DNA from: Sphingomonas taxi | GTDB taxonomy: Bacteria; Pseudomonadota; Alphaproteobacteria; Sphingomonadales; Sphingomonadaceae | Length of the DNA: 64,000 nucleotides | Direction of reading: 5' to 3' | NCBI RefSeq assembly: GCF_000764535.1 | Contig: NZ_CP009571.1 | Span: 2,537,001-2,601,000 of the forward strand | Shown: positions 1-8,703 of the stretch, in pieces | Position numbering within the stretch: the first letter of the stretch is position 1 | Layout: every line of letters begins with the position of its first letter | Position numbers and translations under genes: made by a program | Notes under the pieces: model-generated | Database searches by the model: none | Seen by the model: only the letters and a program-made list of their open reading frames with translations | What the model was told of the DNA's origin: nothing

Positions 1-366
1 ATGGTCCTCAACCGCTGGGTCAATGCGGCGCGGCGGCGGCTCGGCATGCCCTATTGGTCGCTGTCGAAGCACGCCAAGGCCAAGGTCAAGAATGCGGTCG
101 CCTTCATCTCGCGCTTCGAGGAGGTGGTGGCGCATGCGGCGGGGTCGCGCGGCGTCGACGGGGTCGTCTGCGGCCATATCCATACCGCCGAGATCCGCCA
201 GATCGGCGATATCGCTTATTACAACGACGGCGATTGGGTCGAAGGCTGCACCGCGCTGGTCGAACATTTCGATGGCCGGATGGAATTGCTGCTGTGGGGC
301 GACGAGATCGCCGCACGCGTCGCGACGGAGCGGGCCGCGAGCCGCGTCGGGACGATCGCCGCCTGA
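1..366 (+). CDS. LpxH-like metallophosphoesterase, C-terminal part (5'-truncated by window edge)
   Basis: The first 121 codons in view run from the window edge to a TGA at 364-366. The visible part carries the C-terminal metal-ligand motif of calcineurin-like phosphoesterases (CGHIHTAEI, about residues 57-65) followed by a YYNDGDWVE segment typical of UDP-2,3-diacylglucosamine diphosphatase-like proteins of alphaproteobacteria. The N-terminal Asp/His metal ligands must lie upstream of the window, so the ATG at position 1 is probably internal. The stop overlaps the next gene's ATG by one base, so the two are probably co-transcribed and translationally coupled. A lipid A or other envelope-lipid role is inferred from the family; the substrate cannot be settled from this fragment. 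Confidence 0.75.
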   Translation: MVLNRWVNAARRRLGMPYWSLSKHAKAKVKNAVAFISRFEEVVAHAAGSRGVDGVVCGHIHTAEIRQIGDIAYYNDGDWVEGCTALVEHFDGRMELLLWGDEIAARVATERAASRVGTIAA

Positions 367-1391
367 TGCGGGTCGCGCTGGTCACCGACGCGTGGCAACC
401 GCAGGTCAATGGCGTCGTCCGCACGCTCAGCGCGATCAAACGCGAAGTCGAGGCGCAGGGGCATGAACTGCTCGTCGTCTCGCCCGAGCGGTTCGCCAGC
501 CTGCCCTGCCCGAGCTATCCCGAGATCCGCCTGGCACTCGCCGGCGGGCGCAGCATCGGCCGGCTGATCCGCGCTTTCGACGCCGATGCGATCCATATCG
601 CCACCGAAGGACCGCTGGGCGTCGCGGCGCGGCGCTGGTGCCTCGCCAAGGGGCTGCGCTTCACCACCGCCTATCACACGCAATTCCCCGATTACGTCGC
701 GGCGCGGACCGGTGTCAGCGCGGAATGGATCTGGCGCTACATCCGCTGGTTCCACGCCCCCGCCGACGCGATCCTGACCTCGACGCCGTCGGTCGATGCC
801 GCGTTGCGCGCGCACGGCCTCAGCCGGTTGCGGCGGTGGGGACGCGGCGTCGATCTCGCCGTCTTCTCGACCGAAGGCGCGACCGATCCGGCGATCATGG
901 CCCTGCCGGGACCGATCCAGCTCTACGTCGGCCGGGTCGCGGTGGAGAAGAATATCGAGGCGTTCCTCGACACGCGGGTGGCGGGCACAAAAGTGGTGGT
1001 CGGCGACGGACCGGCGCGGGCGACGCTCGCCGCGCGCTATCCCGCCGCGTACTTCCTCGGTCCGCGGTTCGGCGAGGCGCTCGCCGCCGCCTATCGCAGC
1101 GCCGACGTTCTGGTCTTCCCGAGCCGGACCGACACGTTCGGGCTGGTGATGATCGAGGCGCTCGCCTGCGGCACCCCCGTCGCGGCGCTGCCGGCGCCGG
1201 GACCGGTGGATGTGCTGTGCGCCGACGTCGGCGCGATCGACGATGATCTGGAAACGGCGATCGCCGCGGCGCTGACGCGAAACCCGAGCGCCTGCGTGGA
1301 TTATGCGGCGCACTTCACCTGGGAAGCGAGCGCACGCCAGTTCCTCGACAGCCTCGCGCCGATCCGGGTGGCGGAGGCGTGCGCCGCATAA
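366..1391 (+). CDS. GT4-family glycosyltransferase (GT-B fold)
   Basis: A 341-residue protein. The N-terminal half opens with ALVTDAWQPQVNGVVRTL, the acceptor-side motif of bacterial GT4 enzymes of the MgtA / sulfolipid / mannosyltransferase type. The C-terminal half has the nucleotide-sugar pocket: LYVGRVAVEKN near residue 185 and VFPSRTDTFGLVMIEALACGTPV near 255-275 with the E-x7-E-like FGLVMIEAL core. The start is the ATG overlapping the upstream stop (TGATG); the longer frame upstream is only an antisense-like shadow of the preceding gene. Pairing with an LpxH-like phosphoesterase suggests glycolipid synthesis at the inner membrane. The sugar donor and acceptor are not identifiable from sequence. 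Confidence 0.85.
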   Translation: MRVALVTDAWQPQVNGVVRTLSAIKREVEAQGHELLVVSPERFASLPCPSYPEIRLALAGGRSIGRLIRAFDADAIHIATEGPLGVAARRWCLAKGLRFTTAYHTQFPDYVAARTGVSAEWIWRYIRWFHAPADAILTSTPSVDAALRAHGLSRLRRWGRGVDLAVFSTEGATDPAIMALPGPIQLYVGRVAVEKNIEAFLDTRVAGTKVVVGDGPARATLAARYPAAYFLGPRFGEALAAAYRSADVLVFPSRTDTFGLVMIEALACGTPVAALPAPGPVDVLCADVGAIDDDLETAIAAALTRNPSACVDYAAHFTWEASARQFLDSLAPIRVAEACAA

Positions 1392-1415
1392 CCACGGATC
1401 GCCCGAAAGTCGGGT

Positions 1416-1627
1416 TCACGCGAAGGCGCAAAGGCGCGAAGAGAAGAAGGATCGTTGTTCGCGCAGAGGCGCAGAGACGCAAAGATGTCTCGGCCGGCGC
1501 GAAGCGCCCCTCATATCCATGGGAAGGAAACAGCCGCTGCCGCGGCGACACCCTCTCCGCGCCTCTGCGCCTCTGCGCGCAAAACCCTTCTTCTTCCTTC
1601 GCGTCTTCGCGTCTTCGCGCGAATCAC
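1416..1627. repeat. Nested inverted-repeat element, GCGCAGAGGCGCAGAG type (copy 1)
   Basis: The intergenic stretch between the glycosyltransferase and the efflux channel contains purine-rich short-period arms (about 1419-1451 and 1461-1485, cores GCGCAGAGGCGCAGAG and GAAGGCGCAAAGGCGCGAAG). They are mirrored as reverse complements at about 1555-1580 and 1586-1622, so the region can fold into a long interrupted hairpin. A related copy lies at about 19277-19442. There is no coding evidence inside: the three forward frames crossing it are arginine-rich and unrelated to any family I know. Confidence 0.75.
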
Positions 1628-1678
1628 ACCGTCAACAGGAAGACGTCCGGACGATGACCCATCGCCCGGACGCCCCGT

Positions 1679-3247
1679 TCACCTGGCCGTTGTCGAAGCA
1701 GGACGCACCTGCGGATCGTCCACGTCCAGCCCGCCGCCGAGCGACCGATACACTTCCACCAGATTGCTGCCGCGGTTCAGCCGCGTCGTCACCAGCTGCT
1801 GCTGCGCGGCATAAGCGGTGCGTTGCGAGTCGAGCGTGATCAGGAACGATTCCACCCCCGCCCGGTAGCGCGCATCCGAGATCCGCAGCGCAACGTTCGC
1901 CGCCTCGACGCGGGCGGTCTGCGCGGCGACCTGCTCGTCGATCGTGCCACGCTGCGCCAGCGCATCGGCGACTTCGCGGAACGCGGTCTGCACCGTCTTC
2001 TCGTAGGTCGACACCGCCGACTGCTGCTGCGCGCGGGCGAGGTCGACGTTGCCGCGCAGGCGGCCGCCGTCGAACAGCGGCAGCGAAACCGAGGGCGCAC
2101 CGGTGTAGGTGAAGCTGCCGCCCGCAAACAGACCGCTGAGCGCGGTGCTGATCGTCCCCAGCGTCGCGGTCAGCGAGATGCGCGGGAACAGCGCGGCGCG
2201 CGCCGCACCGATATTGGCGTTCTGCGCGATCAGCTGATGCTCCGCCTGCAACACGTCCGGCCGGCGCAGCAGCACGTCGGAGGCGAGACCCGCCGGCAGC
2301 ACCTGCAACGCGGCATCGCCATTGCCGAGGCCCTGCGGCAGCAACGGCGCGGCCACCGGCGCGCCGACGAGCAGGTCGAGCGCGTTCTTGTCCTGCGCCA
2401 CCCGCGTCTTGAGCACGGCGATGTCGTTGCGCGCGCCCTGATAGGTCGTCTCGGCCTGTCGTGCCTCGAGCTCCGACGCCACGCCGATGCGGAACTGCGC
2501 GCGGGTCAGTTCGAGCGATTGCGCGAACGAGGCCAGCGAGCGCTGCGAGATGGCGAGCTGGTCCTGATCGGACGCCAACGTCAGCCAGGCGGTGGCGATC
2601 TCGGCGATCAGGCTGATCCGCGTCGAGCGCTGTGCCTCCTCGGTGGCGAAATATTGCTCGAGCGCAGCGCGGTTGAGATTGCGCACCCGGCCAAACAGGT
2701 CGAGCTCGAACGCCGAGAAGCCGGCGTTGACCGAGTAGAATTCGAAGTTCGACGAACTCGAGCCCACGGTCCCCGCGGTGCCCCCACCGGCATTCGATCC
2801 GGTGCCGCCGGTGCCGGTGCCCCCGGTACCACCCGTGCCCGTGCCGCCGGTACCGGTACCCCCGCTTGCCGCGCCACCCAGCGTGCTCGCCGCACCCTGG
2901 ATATTGTTGGTGTAGGTGCCCGACGCCGACAGCGTCGTCTGCGGCACCAGATCGGCGCGCTGGATGCGATATTGCGCCCGCGCCTGGAGCACGTTGGCCG
3001 CCGCGACGCGCAGGTCGCGGTTGTTCTCCAGCCCCAGCGCGATCGTGTTGCGCAGCCGTTCGTCGGTGAAGAAATCGCGCCAGCCGATCTTGGTGACGTC
3101 GGGCGCGTCGGTCGCCGCCGCCGCATAGACGCCGCCCTGCGGCAGCGCCGCCGGCACTTCGCCCACCGGCCGGACGTATTTCGGCGCGAGGTTGCAGCCG
3201 GCGAGCGCGGTTGCGCCCAGCAGGCCGAGGAGGATCTTGCTCGTCAT
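1679..3247 (-). CDS. NodT/OprM-family outer-membrane efflux channel lipoprotein
   Basis: About 522 residues and the last gene of the efflux operon. The N-terminus has a lipoprotein signal ending in LAGC, so the cysteine near residue 18 is probably lipidated. The body shows the two TolC/OprM repeats: the NNRDLRVAAANVLQARAQY helix near 77, AFELDLFGRVRN near 180, RRPDVLQAEHQLIAQNANIGAARAALFPRISLTA near 330, and SLPLFDGGRLRGNV near 395. An about 40-residue Gly/Thr/Ser tract (roughly residues 124-165) is inserted where the first extracellular loop of OprM lies. The ATG at 3247 is chosen; an in-frame GTG at 3253, immediately after the pump's stop, is also possible because a GGGAG lies just upstream. 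The protein exports drugs together with the adaptor and pump encoded just upstream. Confidence 0.93.
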   Translation of the reverse strand: MTSKILLGLLGATALAGCNLAPKYVRPVGEVPAALPQGGVYAAAATDAPDVTKIGWRDFFTDERLRNTIALGLENNRDLRVAAANVLQARAQYRIQRADLVPQTTLSASGTYTNNIQGAASTLGGAASGGTGTGGTGTGGTGGTGTGGTGSNAGGGTAGTVGSSSSNFEFYSVNAGFSAFELDLFGRVRNLNRAALEQYFATEEAQRSTRISLIAEIATAWLTLASDQDQLAISQRSLASFAQSLELTRAQFRIGVASELEARQAETTYQGARNDIAVLKTRVAQDKNALDLLVGAPVAAPLLPQGLGNGDAALQVLPAGLASDVLLRRPDVLQAEHQLIAQNANIGAARAALFPRISLTATLGTISTALSGLFAGGSFTYTGAPSVSLPLFDGGRLRGNVDLARAQQQSAVSTYEKTVQTAFREVADALAQRGTIDEQVAAQTARVEAANVALRISDARYRAGVESFLITLDSQRTAYAAQQQLVTTRLNRGSNLVEVYRSLGGGLDVDDPQVRPASTTAR

Positions 3248-3253
3248 CACCAC

Positions 3254-6200
3254 TCAGGCTCCCTGCGGCGCGGGCGTCGGCCCGTGCGCGCCGTCATCAT
3301 GCGGACGCTCGTCGTCGGGACGATCGTCATGCCCCGCGTCCTTCGCACCGCGCTTGCCGTGCTCGTCGTGGCCGAACAGGCGGAGCACGACGACGAAGAA
3401 CATCGGCACGAAGAAGATCGCGAGGATCGTCGCCGACAGCATGCCGCCGACCACCGCGCGGCCGATCGCATTCTGCCCGCCGGCGCCGGCGCCGGTCGAG
3501 ATCGCCAGCGGCAGCACGCCGAAGATGAACGCCAGCGACGTCATCAGGATCGGGCGGAGGCGCAATTTGGCCGCCTCCACCGCGGCGTCGAAGGGTTTCA
3601 TCCCCTCGTTGATCCGCTCCTCGGCGAATTCGACGATCAGGATCGCATTCTTCGCCGAGACGCCGATCGTCGTGATCAGGCCGACCTGCAGATAGATGTC
3701 GCTGTTGAGCCCGGTCAGCGTCGCGGCGAGCAACGCACCGATGATCCCCAAGGGCACCACCAGCATGACCGAGATCGGCACCGACCAGCTTTCGTACAGC
3801 GCGGCGAGGCAGAGGAAGACGATCAGCAGCGACAGGCCGTACAGAGCCGGTGCCTGGCCGCCGGACAGGCGCTCCTCATAGCTGAGGCCGGTCCATTCGA
3901 GCCCGGTGCCCGGCGGCAGCTTGGCGTGCATCGCCTCGATCGCCTTCATCGCCGCGCCCGACGACACGCCCGGTGCCGGCTGGCCGAGGATTTCCATCGA
4001 CGGCAGGCCGTTATAGCGGGTGAGCTGCGCCGGGGCCTGCGCCCAGGCGATCGTCGAGAAGGCGGTGAACGGCGCCATCGTGCCGGTCTCGCTGCGCACG
4101 TAGAAGTTGCCGAGATCCTCGGGCTTCAGACGATAGGCCGTGTCCGCCTGGATATAGACGCGCTTGACGCGGCCGCGATCGATGAAGTCGTTGACATAAG
4201 CGCCACCCCAGGCAGTCGAGATCGTATTGTTGACCGTGGTGAGGTCGAGCCCGAGCGCGCGCGCCTTGTCCTGATCGACCTCGATCTTGAGCTGCGGCGC
4301 GTCGTCGAGCGCATTGGGGCGCACGCCGGTCAGCGACTTGTCCTGTGACGCCATGCCGAGCAGCATGTTGCGCGCCGCGAGCAGCTTTTCGTGACCGATG
4401 CCCGCCTCGTCGACCAATTGCAGGTCGAAGCCGCTGGCATTGCCCAGTTCCTGCACCGCAGGCGGGATCACCGCGAAGATCAGTGCGTCCTTGAACTGCG
4501 AGAAGGCCCCCATCGCCCGTCCCGCGATCGCCTGCGCCTTGTTGGCGGCACCTTCACGATGCGACCATTCCTGCAACGGGATGAAGGCGATGCCGCTGTT
4601 CTGGCCCTGGCCGGCGAAGCTGAAGCCGTTGACGGTGAACACGCCCTGGACGTTGCCGCCCTCGTTCTTGAGGAAATGGTCCTTGATCGTGTCGAGGCCC
4701 TTCTGCGTCCGCGCGGTGGTGGCGCCCGGAGGCCCCTGCACCAGCGCGATCATGATCCCCTGATCCTCTTCGGGCAGGAAGCCGGTGGGCAGGCGGACGA
4801 ACAGGATCGCCATGCCGACGACGATCAGCAGATAGACCAGCATCGACCGCTTCCAGCTGCGCGCAGTGCTGCGCACACCCTTCTCATACCGGTTCTGGCC
4901 GCGATCGAACTTGTCGTTGAACCAGCGGAAGAAGCGCGCGAGCGGCCCGTTGCCTTCGGTCCGGCTCGGATCGTGCGGCTTGAGGATCGTCGCGCACAGC
5001 GCCGGGGTGAGGATCAGCGCGACCGTCACCGACAGCACCATCGCCGAGACGATCGTGATCGAGAACTGGCGATAGATGACGCCGGTCGAGCCGCCGAAGA
5101 ACGCCATCGGCAGGAACACCGCCGACAGCACCAGCGCGATGCCGACCAGCGCGCCGGTGATCTCGTCCATCGACTTGCGCGCCGCCTCCTTGGGGCTCAG
5201 CCCCTCGGTCTGGATCAGGCGTTCGACGTTCTCGACGACGACGATCGCGTCGTCGACCAATAGGCCGATGGCGAGCACCATGCCGAACAGCGTCAGCGTG
5301 TTGATCGAGAAGCCCGCCGCGCTGAGGATCGCGAAGGTGCCGAGCAGCACCACCGGCACCGCGATCGTCGGGATCAGCGTCGCACGGAAGTTCTGCAGGA
5401 ACAGGAACATCACGAGGAAGACGAGGATCACCGCCTCGATCAGCGTGTGAACGACCTGCTCCACCGACAGCCGCACGAACGGCGACGTGTCATAGGGGTA
5501 GATGACCTTGACGTCGGGCGGGAACTGCTTGGCGATGGCGTTGACGCGCGTCTTCACCGCCTCGACCGTGTCGAGCGCGTTGGCGCCCGGCGCCAGCTTG
5601 ATGCCGATGCCCGAAGCTGGCTTGCCGTTCCATTGCGACGAGAAGCCGTAATTCTCCGCACCGATCGCGACGCGCGCGACGTCGCCGAGCCGCACCACCG
5701 AACCGTCGGTGTTGCTCTTCAGCCGGATCGCAGCGAATTGCTCGGGCGAGGTCAGGCGCGATTCCACCGAGACGGTGGCGTTGAGCATCTGCTCCTTGGG
5801 GGCCGGCTGCGCGCCGATCTGGCCTGCAGACACCTGCGCGTTCTGCGCGGTGATCGCCGACGTCACGTCGGTCATCGTCAGCGCGTAATTGTTGAGCTTG
5901 ATCGGATCGACCCAGATCCGCATCGCATATTGCGAGCCGAACACCTGCGTATCGCCGACGCCGTTCACACGGGCGAGCGGGTCCTGCAGCTTGGACGCGA
6001 TATAGTCCGACAGGTCCGAATCGTTGTGCGTGCCGTTCTCGGAATAGAGGCCGACGAACATCAGGAAGTTCTGCGTCGCCTTGGCGACGATCAGCCCCTG
6101 ACGCTGCACCTCCTGCGGCAACAGAGGCGTCGCCGCCTGCAATTTGTTCTGGACCTGGACCTGCGCGATGTCGGGATCGGTGCCCTGTTCGAAGGTCAGC

Positions 6201-6472
6201 GTGACGGTGACGGTACCGGCCGAGGACGACGAGGAGGAGAAATAGCGAAGGTTGTCGATCCCCTTCATCTGCTGCTCGATGATCTGCGTCGTCGTATTTT
6301 CGAGCGTGGTCGCGTCGGCACCCGGATAGGTGGCGGTGATCGACACCGCGGGCGGCGCGATCGCCGGGAACTGCGCGATCGGCAACGAGCGGATCGCGAT
6401 GACGCCGGCGAGCATCAGGATGATCGCGATCACCCAGGCGAAGATCGGCCGGTCGATGAAATAGCGGGCCAT
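3254..6472 (-). CDS. RND multidrug efflux pump, HAE1 (AcrB/MexB) family
   Basis: 1072 residues, close to AcrB/MexB length (about 1049). It begins [18 protein letters not shown], the invariant HAE1 start. The proton relay is intact: [16 protein letters not shown] in TM4 carries the paired aspartates, and [14 protein letters not shown] in TM10 carries the lysine. The tail ends in a His/Asp-rich cytoplasmic stretch (GHDEHGKRG...[14 protein letters not shown]) that is not part of the conserved fold. The gene starts 6 bases after the adaptor's stop and is followed directly by the channel gene, giving a complete tripartite operon. Inner-membrane proton/drug antiporter; the substrate range is unknown. 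Confidence 0.97.
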   Translation of the reverse strand: MARYFIDRPIFAWVIAIILMLAGVIAIRSLPIAQFPAIAPPAVSITATYPGADATTLENTTTQIIEQQMKGIDNLRYFSSSSSSAGTVTVTLTFEQGTDPDIAQVQVQNKLQAATPLLPQEVQRQGLIVAKATQNFLMFVGLYSENGTHNDSDLSDYIASKLQDPLARVNGVGDTQVFGSQYAMRIWVDPIKLNNYALTMTDVTSAITAQNAQVSAGQIGAQPAPKEQMLNATVSVESRLTSPEQFAAIRLKSNTDGSVVRLGDVARVAIGAENYGFSSQWNGKPASGIGIKLAPGANALDTVEAVKTRVNAIAKQFPPDVKVIYPYDTSPFVRLSVEQVVHTLIEAVILVFLVMFLFLQNFRATLIPTIAVPVVLLGTFAILSAAGFSINTLTLFGMVLAIGLLVDDAIVVVENVERLIQTEGLSPKEAARKSMDEITGALVGIALVLSAVFLPMAFFGGSTGVIYRQFSITIVSAMVLSVTVALILTPALCATILKPHDPSRTEGNGPLARFFRWFNDKFDRGQNRYEKGVRSTARSWKRSMLVYLLIVVGMAILFVRLPTGFLPEEDQGIMIALVQGPPGATTARTQKGLDTIKDHFLKNEGGNVQGVFTVNGFSFAGQGQNSGIAFIPLQEWSHREGAANKAQAIAGRAMGAFSQFKDALIFAVIPPAVQELGNASGFDLQLVDEAGIGHEKLLAARNMLLGMASQDKSLTGVRPNALDDAPQLKIEVDQDKARALGLDLTTVNNTISTAWGGAYVNDFIDRGRVKRVYIQADTAYRLKPEDLGNFYVRSETGTMAPFTAFSTIAWAQAPAQLTRYNGLPSMEILGQPAPGVSSGAAMKAIEAMHAKLPPGTGLEWTGLSYEERLSGGQAPALYGLSLLIVFLCLAALYESWSVPISVMLVVPLGIIGALLAATLTGLNSDIYLQVGLITTIGVSAKNAILIVEFAEERINEGMKPFDAAVEAAKLRLRPILMTSLAFIFGVLPLAISTGAGAGGQNAIGRAVVGGMLSATILAIFFVPMFFVVVLRLFGHDEHGKRGAKDAGHDDRPDDERPHDDGAHGPTPAPQGA

Positions 6473-6478
6473 GAGCGG

Positions 6479-7669
6479 TTACTTCGCCTGAGCTGCGGGC
6501 GCGCCGGCACCCTGGGGTGCGGCGGCCGGTTTGCCATTGGGATCCCAGGGCTTGCCCTGGACGGCCATGCCGGGACGCAGCATCATGCCGCCCTCGACGA
6601 TGACCTTGTCGCCCGGCTTGATGCCGCCGGTGACGAGCCAATTGTCGCCGATCGTGCGGCTGGTCTGGAGCGTGCGCGGCTGCACCTTGCCGTCGTTGCC
6701 GATGACAATCGTCGTCGCCTGCCCCTTTTCGTCGCGGCTGACCGCACGCTGCGGCACCAGCAGCGCCTTGGCCTGCGTCCCCTCGACCAGCGAGGCGCGG
6801 ACGAACATGCCGGGCAGCAACAGGCCCTGCGGATTGGGGAAGAGCGCGCGGATCGTCTGCGACCCCGTCGTCGGATCGACGGTGACGTCGGCGAAGCGCA
6901 GCGTCCCCTGCGCACCATATTCGGTGCCGTCCTCGAGCGTCAGCTTGACGCGGGCGTTGCCGTCGCGCGTCACCTGCCCGTTCATCACCTGCTGGCGCAG
7001 CTTGAGCAGGCCGGCACTCGACTGCTGGATGTCGACGTAGATCGGGTCGAGCCGCTGGATCGTCGCCAGCGCCTGCGTCTGCGACGCGGAAACGAGCGCA
7101 CCGGTGGTGGACAGCGAGCGGCCGATCCGGCCGGAGATCGGCGCGCGGATCGTCGTGCGGCCCAGATCGATCTGCGCGGTACGCAGCGCGGCTTGTTGCG
7201 CGGCGACGTCGGCCTGCGCCTGCTGCGCGCTGGTCTGCGAATTCTCATATTCCTGGCGGGCGATCGCGTTGATCTTGACCAGTTCGCCATAGCGGCGGGC
7301 CAGCGCCGCGGTCGACGCGATGTTCGCCCGGGCACGGGCCAGCGCGGCGCGCGCGCTGGCGACCTGCGCCTCATAGGGCGCCGGATCGATGCTGTAGAGC
7401 GGCTGCCCGGCGCGCACCATGTCGCCTTCGGTGAACAGGCGCTTGAGGATCAGGCCGTTGACCTGCGGACGCACGTCCGACGTCTCATAGGCCGTGGTCC
7501 GCCCCGGCAGTTCCGTGGTCAGCGTCACCGGCTGTTCACGTACCACGAGGTAACCGACCTGCGGCGGGCCTTGCGGCGCCTGCTGCTGCTGCTGCTGGTT
7601 GCCGCCGCCGCACGCCGCCAATGCCAGTGCCAACGCAAGCACCGCCACCCCGTGTCGCATATTCGCCAT
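6479..7669 (-). CDS. RND efflux periplasmic adaptor (AcrA/MexA family) lipoprotein
   Basis: 396 residues. A lipoprotein signal ends in LALAAC near residue 20 and is followed by a Gln-rich linker (six consecutive Q). The usual adaptor order follows: lipoyl half-motif GLILKRLFTEGDMVRAGQPLYSIDP near 72-96, a helical hairpin about 97-165, the second lipoyl half TTIRAPISGRIGRSLSTTGALV near 172-193, then beta-barrel and membrane-proximal domains ending in VIVEGGMMLRPGMAVQ. First gene of the efflux operon, transcribed away from tetR across the 7670-7765 intergenic region. It bridges the pump and the outer-membrane channel. Confidence 0.95.
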   Translation of the reverse strand: MANMRHGVAVLALALALAACGGGNQQQQQQAPQGPPQVGYLVVREQPVTLTTELPGRTTAYETSDVRPQVNGLILKRLFTEGDMVRAGQPLYSIDPAPYEAQVASARAALARARANIASTAALARRYGELVKINAIARQEYENSQTSAQQAQADVAAQQAALRTAQIDLGRTTIRAPISGRIGRSLSTTGALVSASQTQALATIQRLDPIYVDIQQSSAGLLKLRQQVMNGQVTRDGNARVKLTLEDGTEYGAQGTLRFADVTVDPTTGSQTIRALFPNPQGLLLPGMFVRASLVEGTQAKALLVPQRAVSRDEKGQATTIVIGNDGKVQPRTLQTSRTIGDNWLVTGGIKPGDKVIVEGGMMLRPGMAVQGKPWDPNGKPAAAPQGAGAPAAQAK

Positions 7670-7692
7670 GCAAATTGTCCGCTAGTAAGAAT

Positions 7693-7712
7693 GTGAGTGA
7701 TCGATCACTCAC
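7693..7712. promoter_or_regulatory. Perfect 20-bp palindrome, probable TetR operator of the efflux operon
   Basis: GTGAGTGATCGATCACTCAC reads identically on both strands. It lies between the divergent efflux adaptor (start 7669) and tetR (start 7766), exactly where a local TetR repressor of an RND operon would bind. It sits just downstream of the predicted -10 of the efflux promoter, so occupancy would block initiation. Binding by the adjacent regulator is inferred. Confidence 0.8.
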
Positions 7713-7715
7713 GCC

Positions 7716-7745
7716 CTGCTACAACCAGTGATGAACAGGCGTCAA
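7716..7745 (-). promoter_or_regulatory. Candidate sigma-70-type promoter of the efflux operon
   Basis: Reading the - strand, TTGACG (7745-7740) is followed after 18 bases by TAGCAG (7721-7716). The predicted start (about 7709) falls inside the 20-bp palindrome and 40 bases upstream of the adaptor ATG. The -35 is good and the -10 weak, so this is a positional prediction. Confidence 0.5.
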
Positions 7746-7765
7746 GGCATGCCGACGAGGATGGA

Positions 7766-8404
7766 ATGATCGACTCGAATATTTGTTGCGGTGCACAACG
7801 AAACAATGCGGAAATGCGTCGGTATCGGGTCATTGAGGCGGCTCGCAAGCTGTTCATCGAAAACGGCTTCCATGGCACTGGCATCGCCCAGATCGCGCGC
7901 GAATCGGGTGTCGCGGTGGGCCAGTTGTACCGCGATTTCTCCGCCAAGGAGGATATCGTCGCCGCGATCGTCAATTCGGACTGCCGGTCGTTCCTCGCGG
8001 CCGATTCGCTCCGCCGCGCCATCCAGGACGGGGATGCGCACGCCGTGCGCGACTGGATCCATCAACTGGTGACGCCGGGCGAGGACGACGGCGATCCGCG
8101 GCTGTTCGCCGAGATCCTCGCCGAGGCGGCGCGCAACACCCGCATCGCGGCGGTGTTCAACGCCACGCATCGCGACGTGCGTGAACTGATGCTCAATGCG
8201 CTCGAGATGCTGGCGCCGGGCGCGGCGCTTGCCGAGCGACGGTCAGCGGTGACCGACGTCATTCTCATCATGTCGCTTGGCATGTTGCACCACGGCATGA
8301 TGCGCTCCGGCGAGGACGATTCGACGCTGGTCGCGGCGCTGACCGCAACGATCGACCGCGACATCGACTCGCTGCGCCACGCGGCCTCGGCGATGGCGGC
8401 CTAG
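7766..8404 (+). CDS. TetR/AcrR-family transcriptional regulator (efflux repressor)
   Basis: 212 residues. The N-terminal TetR DNA-binding domain is clear: RVIEAARKLFIENGFHGTG then IAQIARESGVAVGQLYRDF near residues 18-56. The C-terminal ligand domain is helical and divergent. An in-frame GTG at 7697 lies inside the operator palindrome and would add a non-conserved leader, so the ATG at 7766, preceded by GAGG, is chosen. The gene is divergent from the RND operon with the 20-bp palindrome between them, the standard layout of a local repressor that also controls itself. The ligand is unknown. Confidence 0.92.
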   Translation: MIDSNICCGAQRNNAEMRRYRVIEAARKLFIENGFHGTGIAQIARESGVAVGQLYRDFSAKEDIVAAIVNSDCRSFLAADSLRRAIQDGDAHAVRDWIHQLVTPGEDDGDPRLFAEILAEAARNTRIAAVFNATHRDVRELMLNALEMLAPGAALAERRSAVTDVILIMSLGMLHHGMMRSGEDDSTLVAALTATIDRDIDSLRHAASAMAA

Positions 8405-8426
8405 GCCGGATCGACGATCAGGCAAG

Positions 8427-8673
8427 TCCTCCCCCGGCGGGGGGCTATCGCATATGGACACTCGTGCGAGCCGGTCGTCTTCCAAGCTTACCCCGTCACC
8501 CCGGACTTGTTCCGGGGCCCACCCTGCGGCGAGGAGAAAAGCTTGATTCGACACCGTTCCCCTGTGGCCTGGTGGACCCCGGAACGTGTCCGGGGTGACG
8601 AATTTGATGAGGAAACCGATCGAGCCTCATCACCGCAACCATATCCGATAGCCCTGCCCGCCAGGGGGAGGAA
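8427..8673. repeat. Composite palindromic repeat with MITE-like terminal inverted repeats (type A, most complete copy)
   Basis: Outer ends: GGGCTATCGCATATGG at 8442-8457 is matched at 15 of 16 positions by the reverse complement of CCATATCCGATAGCCC at 8639-8654. The match continues outward into TCCTCCCCCGG / GGGGGAGGA. Inside is a second inverted repeat (8495-8599) that starts GTCACCCCGGACTTGTTCC and ends GTCCGGGGTGAC. It fills the gap between tetR and dctD. No transposase or protein is encoded. Related copies lie near 12537, 18941, 32317 and 37234. Confidence 0.85.
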
Positions 8674-8703
8674 TTTTTCCAACACCCTGAATGTCGCTCG
8701 TGC

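Noticed and set aside
1416..1627. CRISPR array
   Set aside because: The repeats are short-period, imperfect and arranged as inverted arms, without regular unique spacers or cas genes.
1823..4348. 841-residue open frame antisense to the efflux channel and pump
   Set aside because: Arg/Gln/Asp-rich composition with no motif; it mirrors the RND and channel genes whose families are unmistakable. Typical antisense shadow of GC-rich DNA.
5447..7696. 749-residue open frame antisense to the pump and adaptor
   Set aside because: Same low-complexity Arg/Asp/Leu shadow character; no domain signature and no start context.
7697..7765. Earlier GTG start of the efflux tetR
   Set aside because: It would begin inside the 20-bp operator palindrome and adds residues not seen in TetR proteins; ATG 7766 has a GAGG upstream.
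8427..8673. Insertion sequence with transposase
   Set aside because: Only about 250 bp with no coding capacity; inverted ends alone support a non-autonomous or REP-like element.
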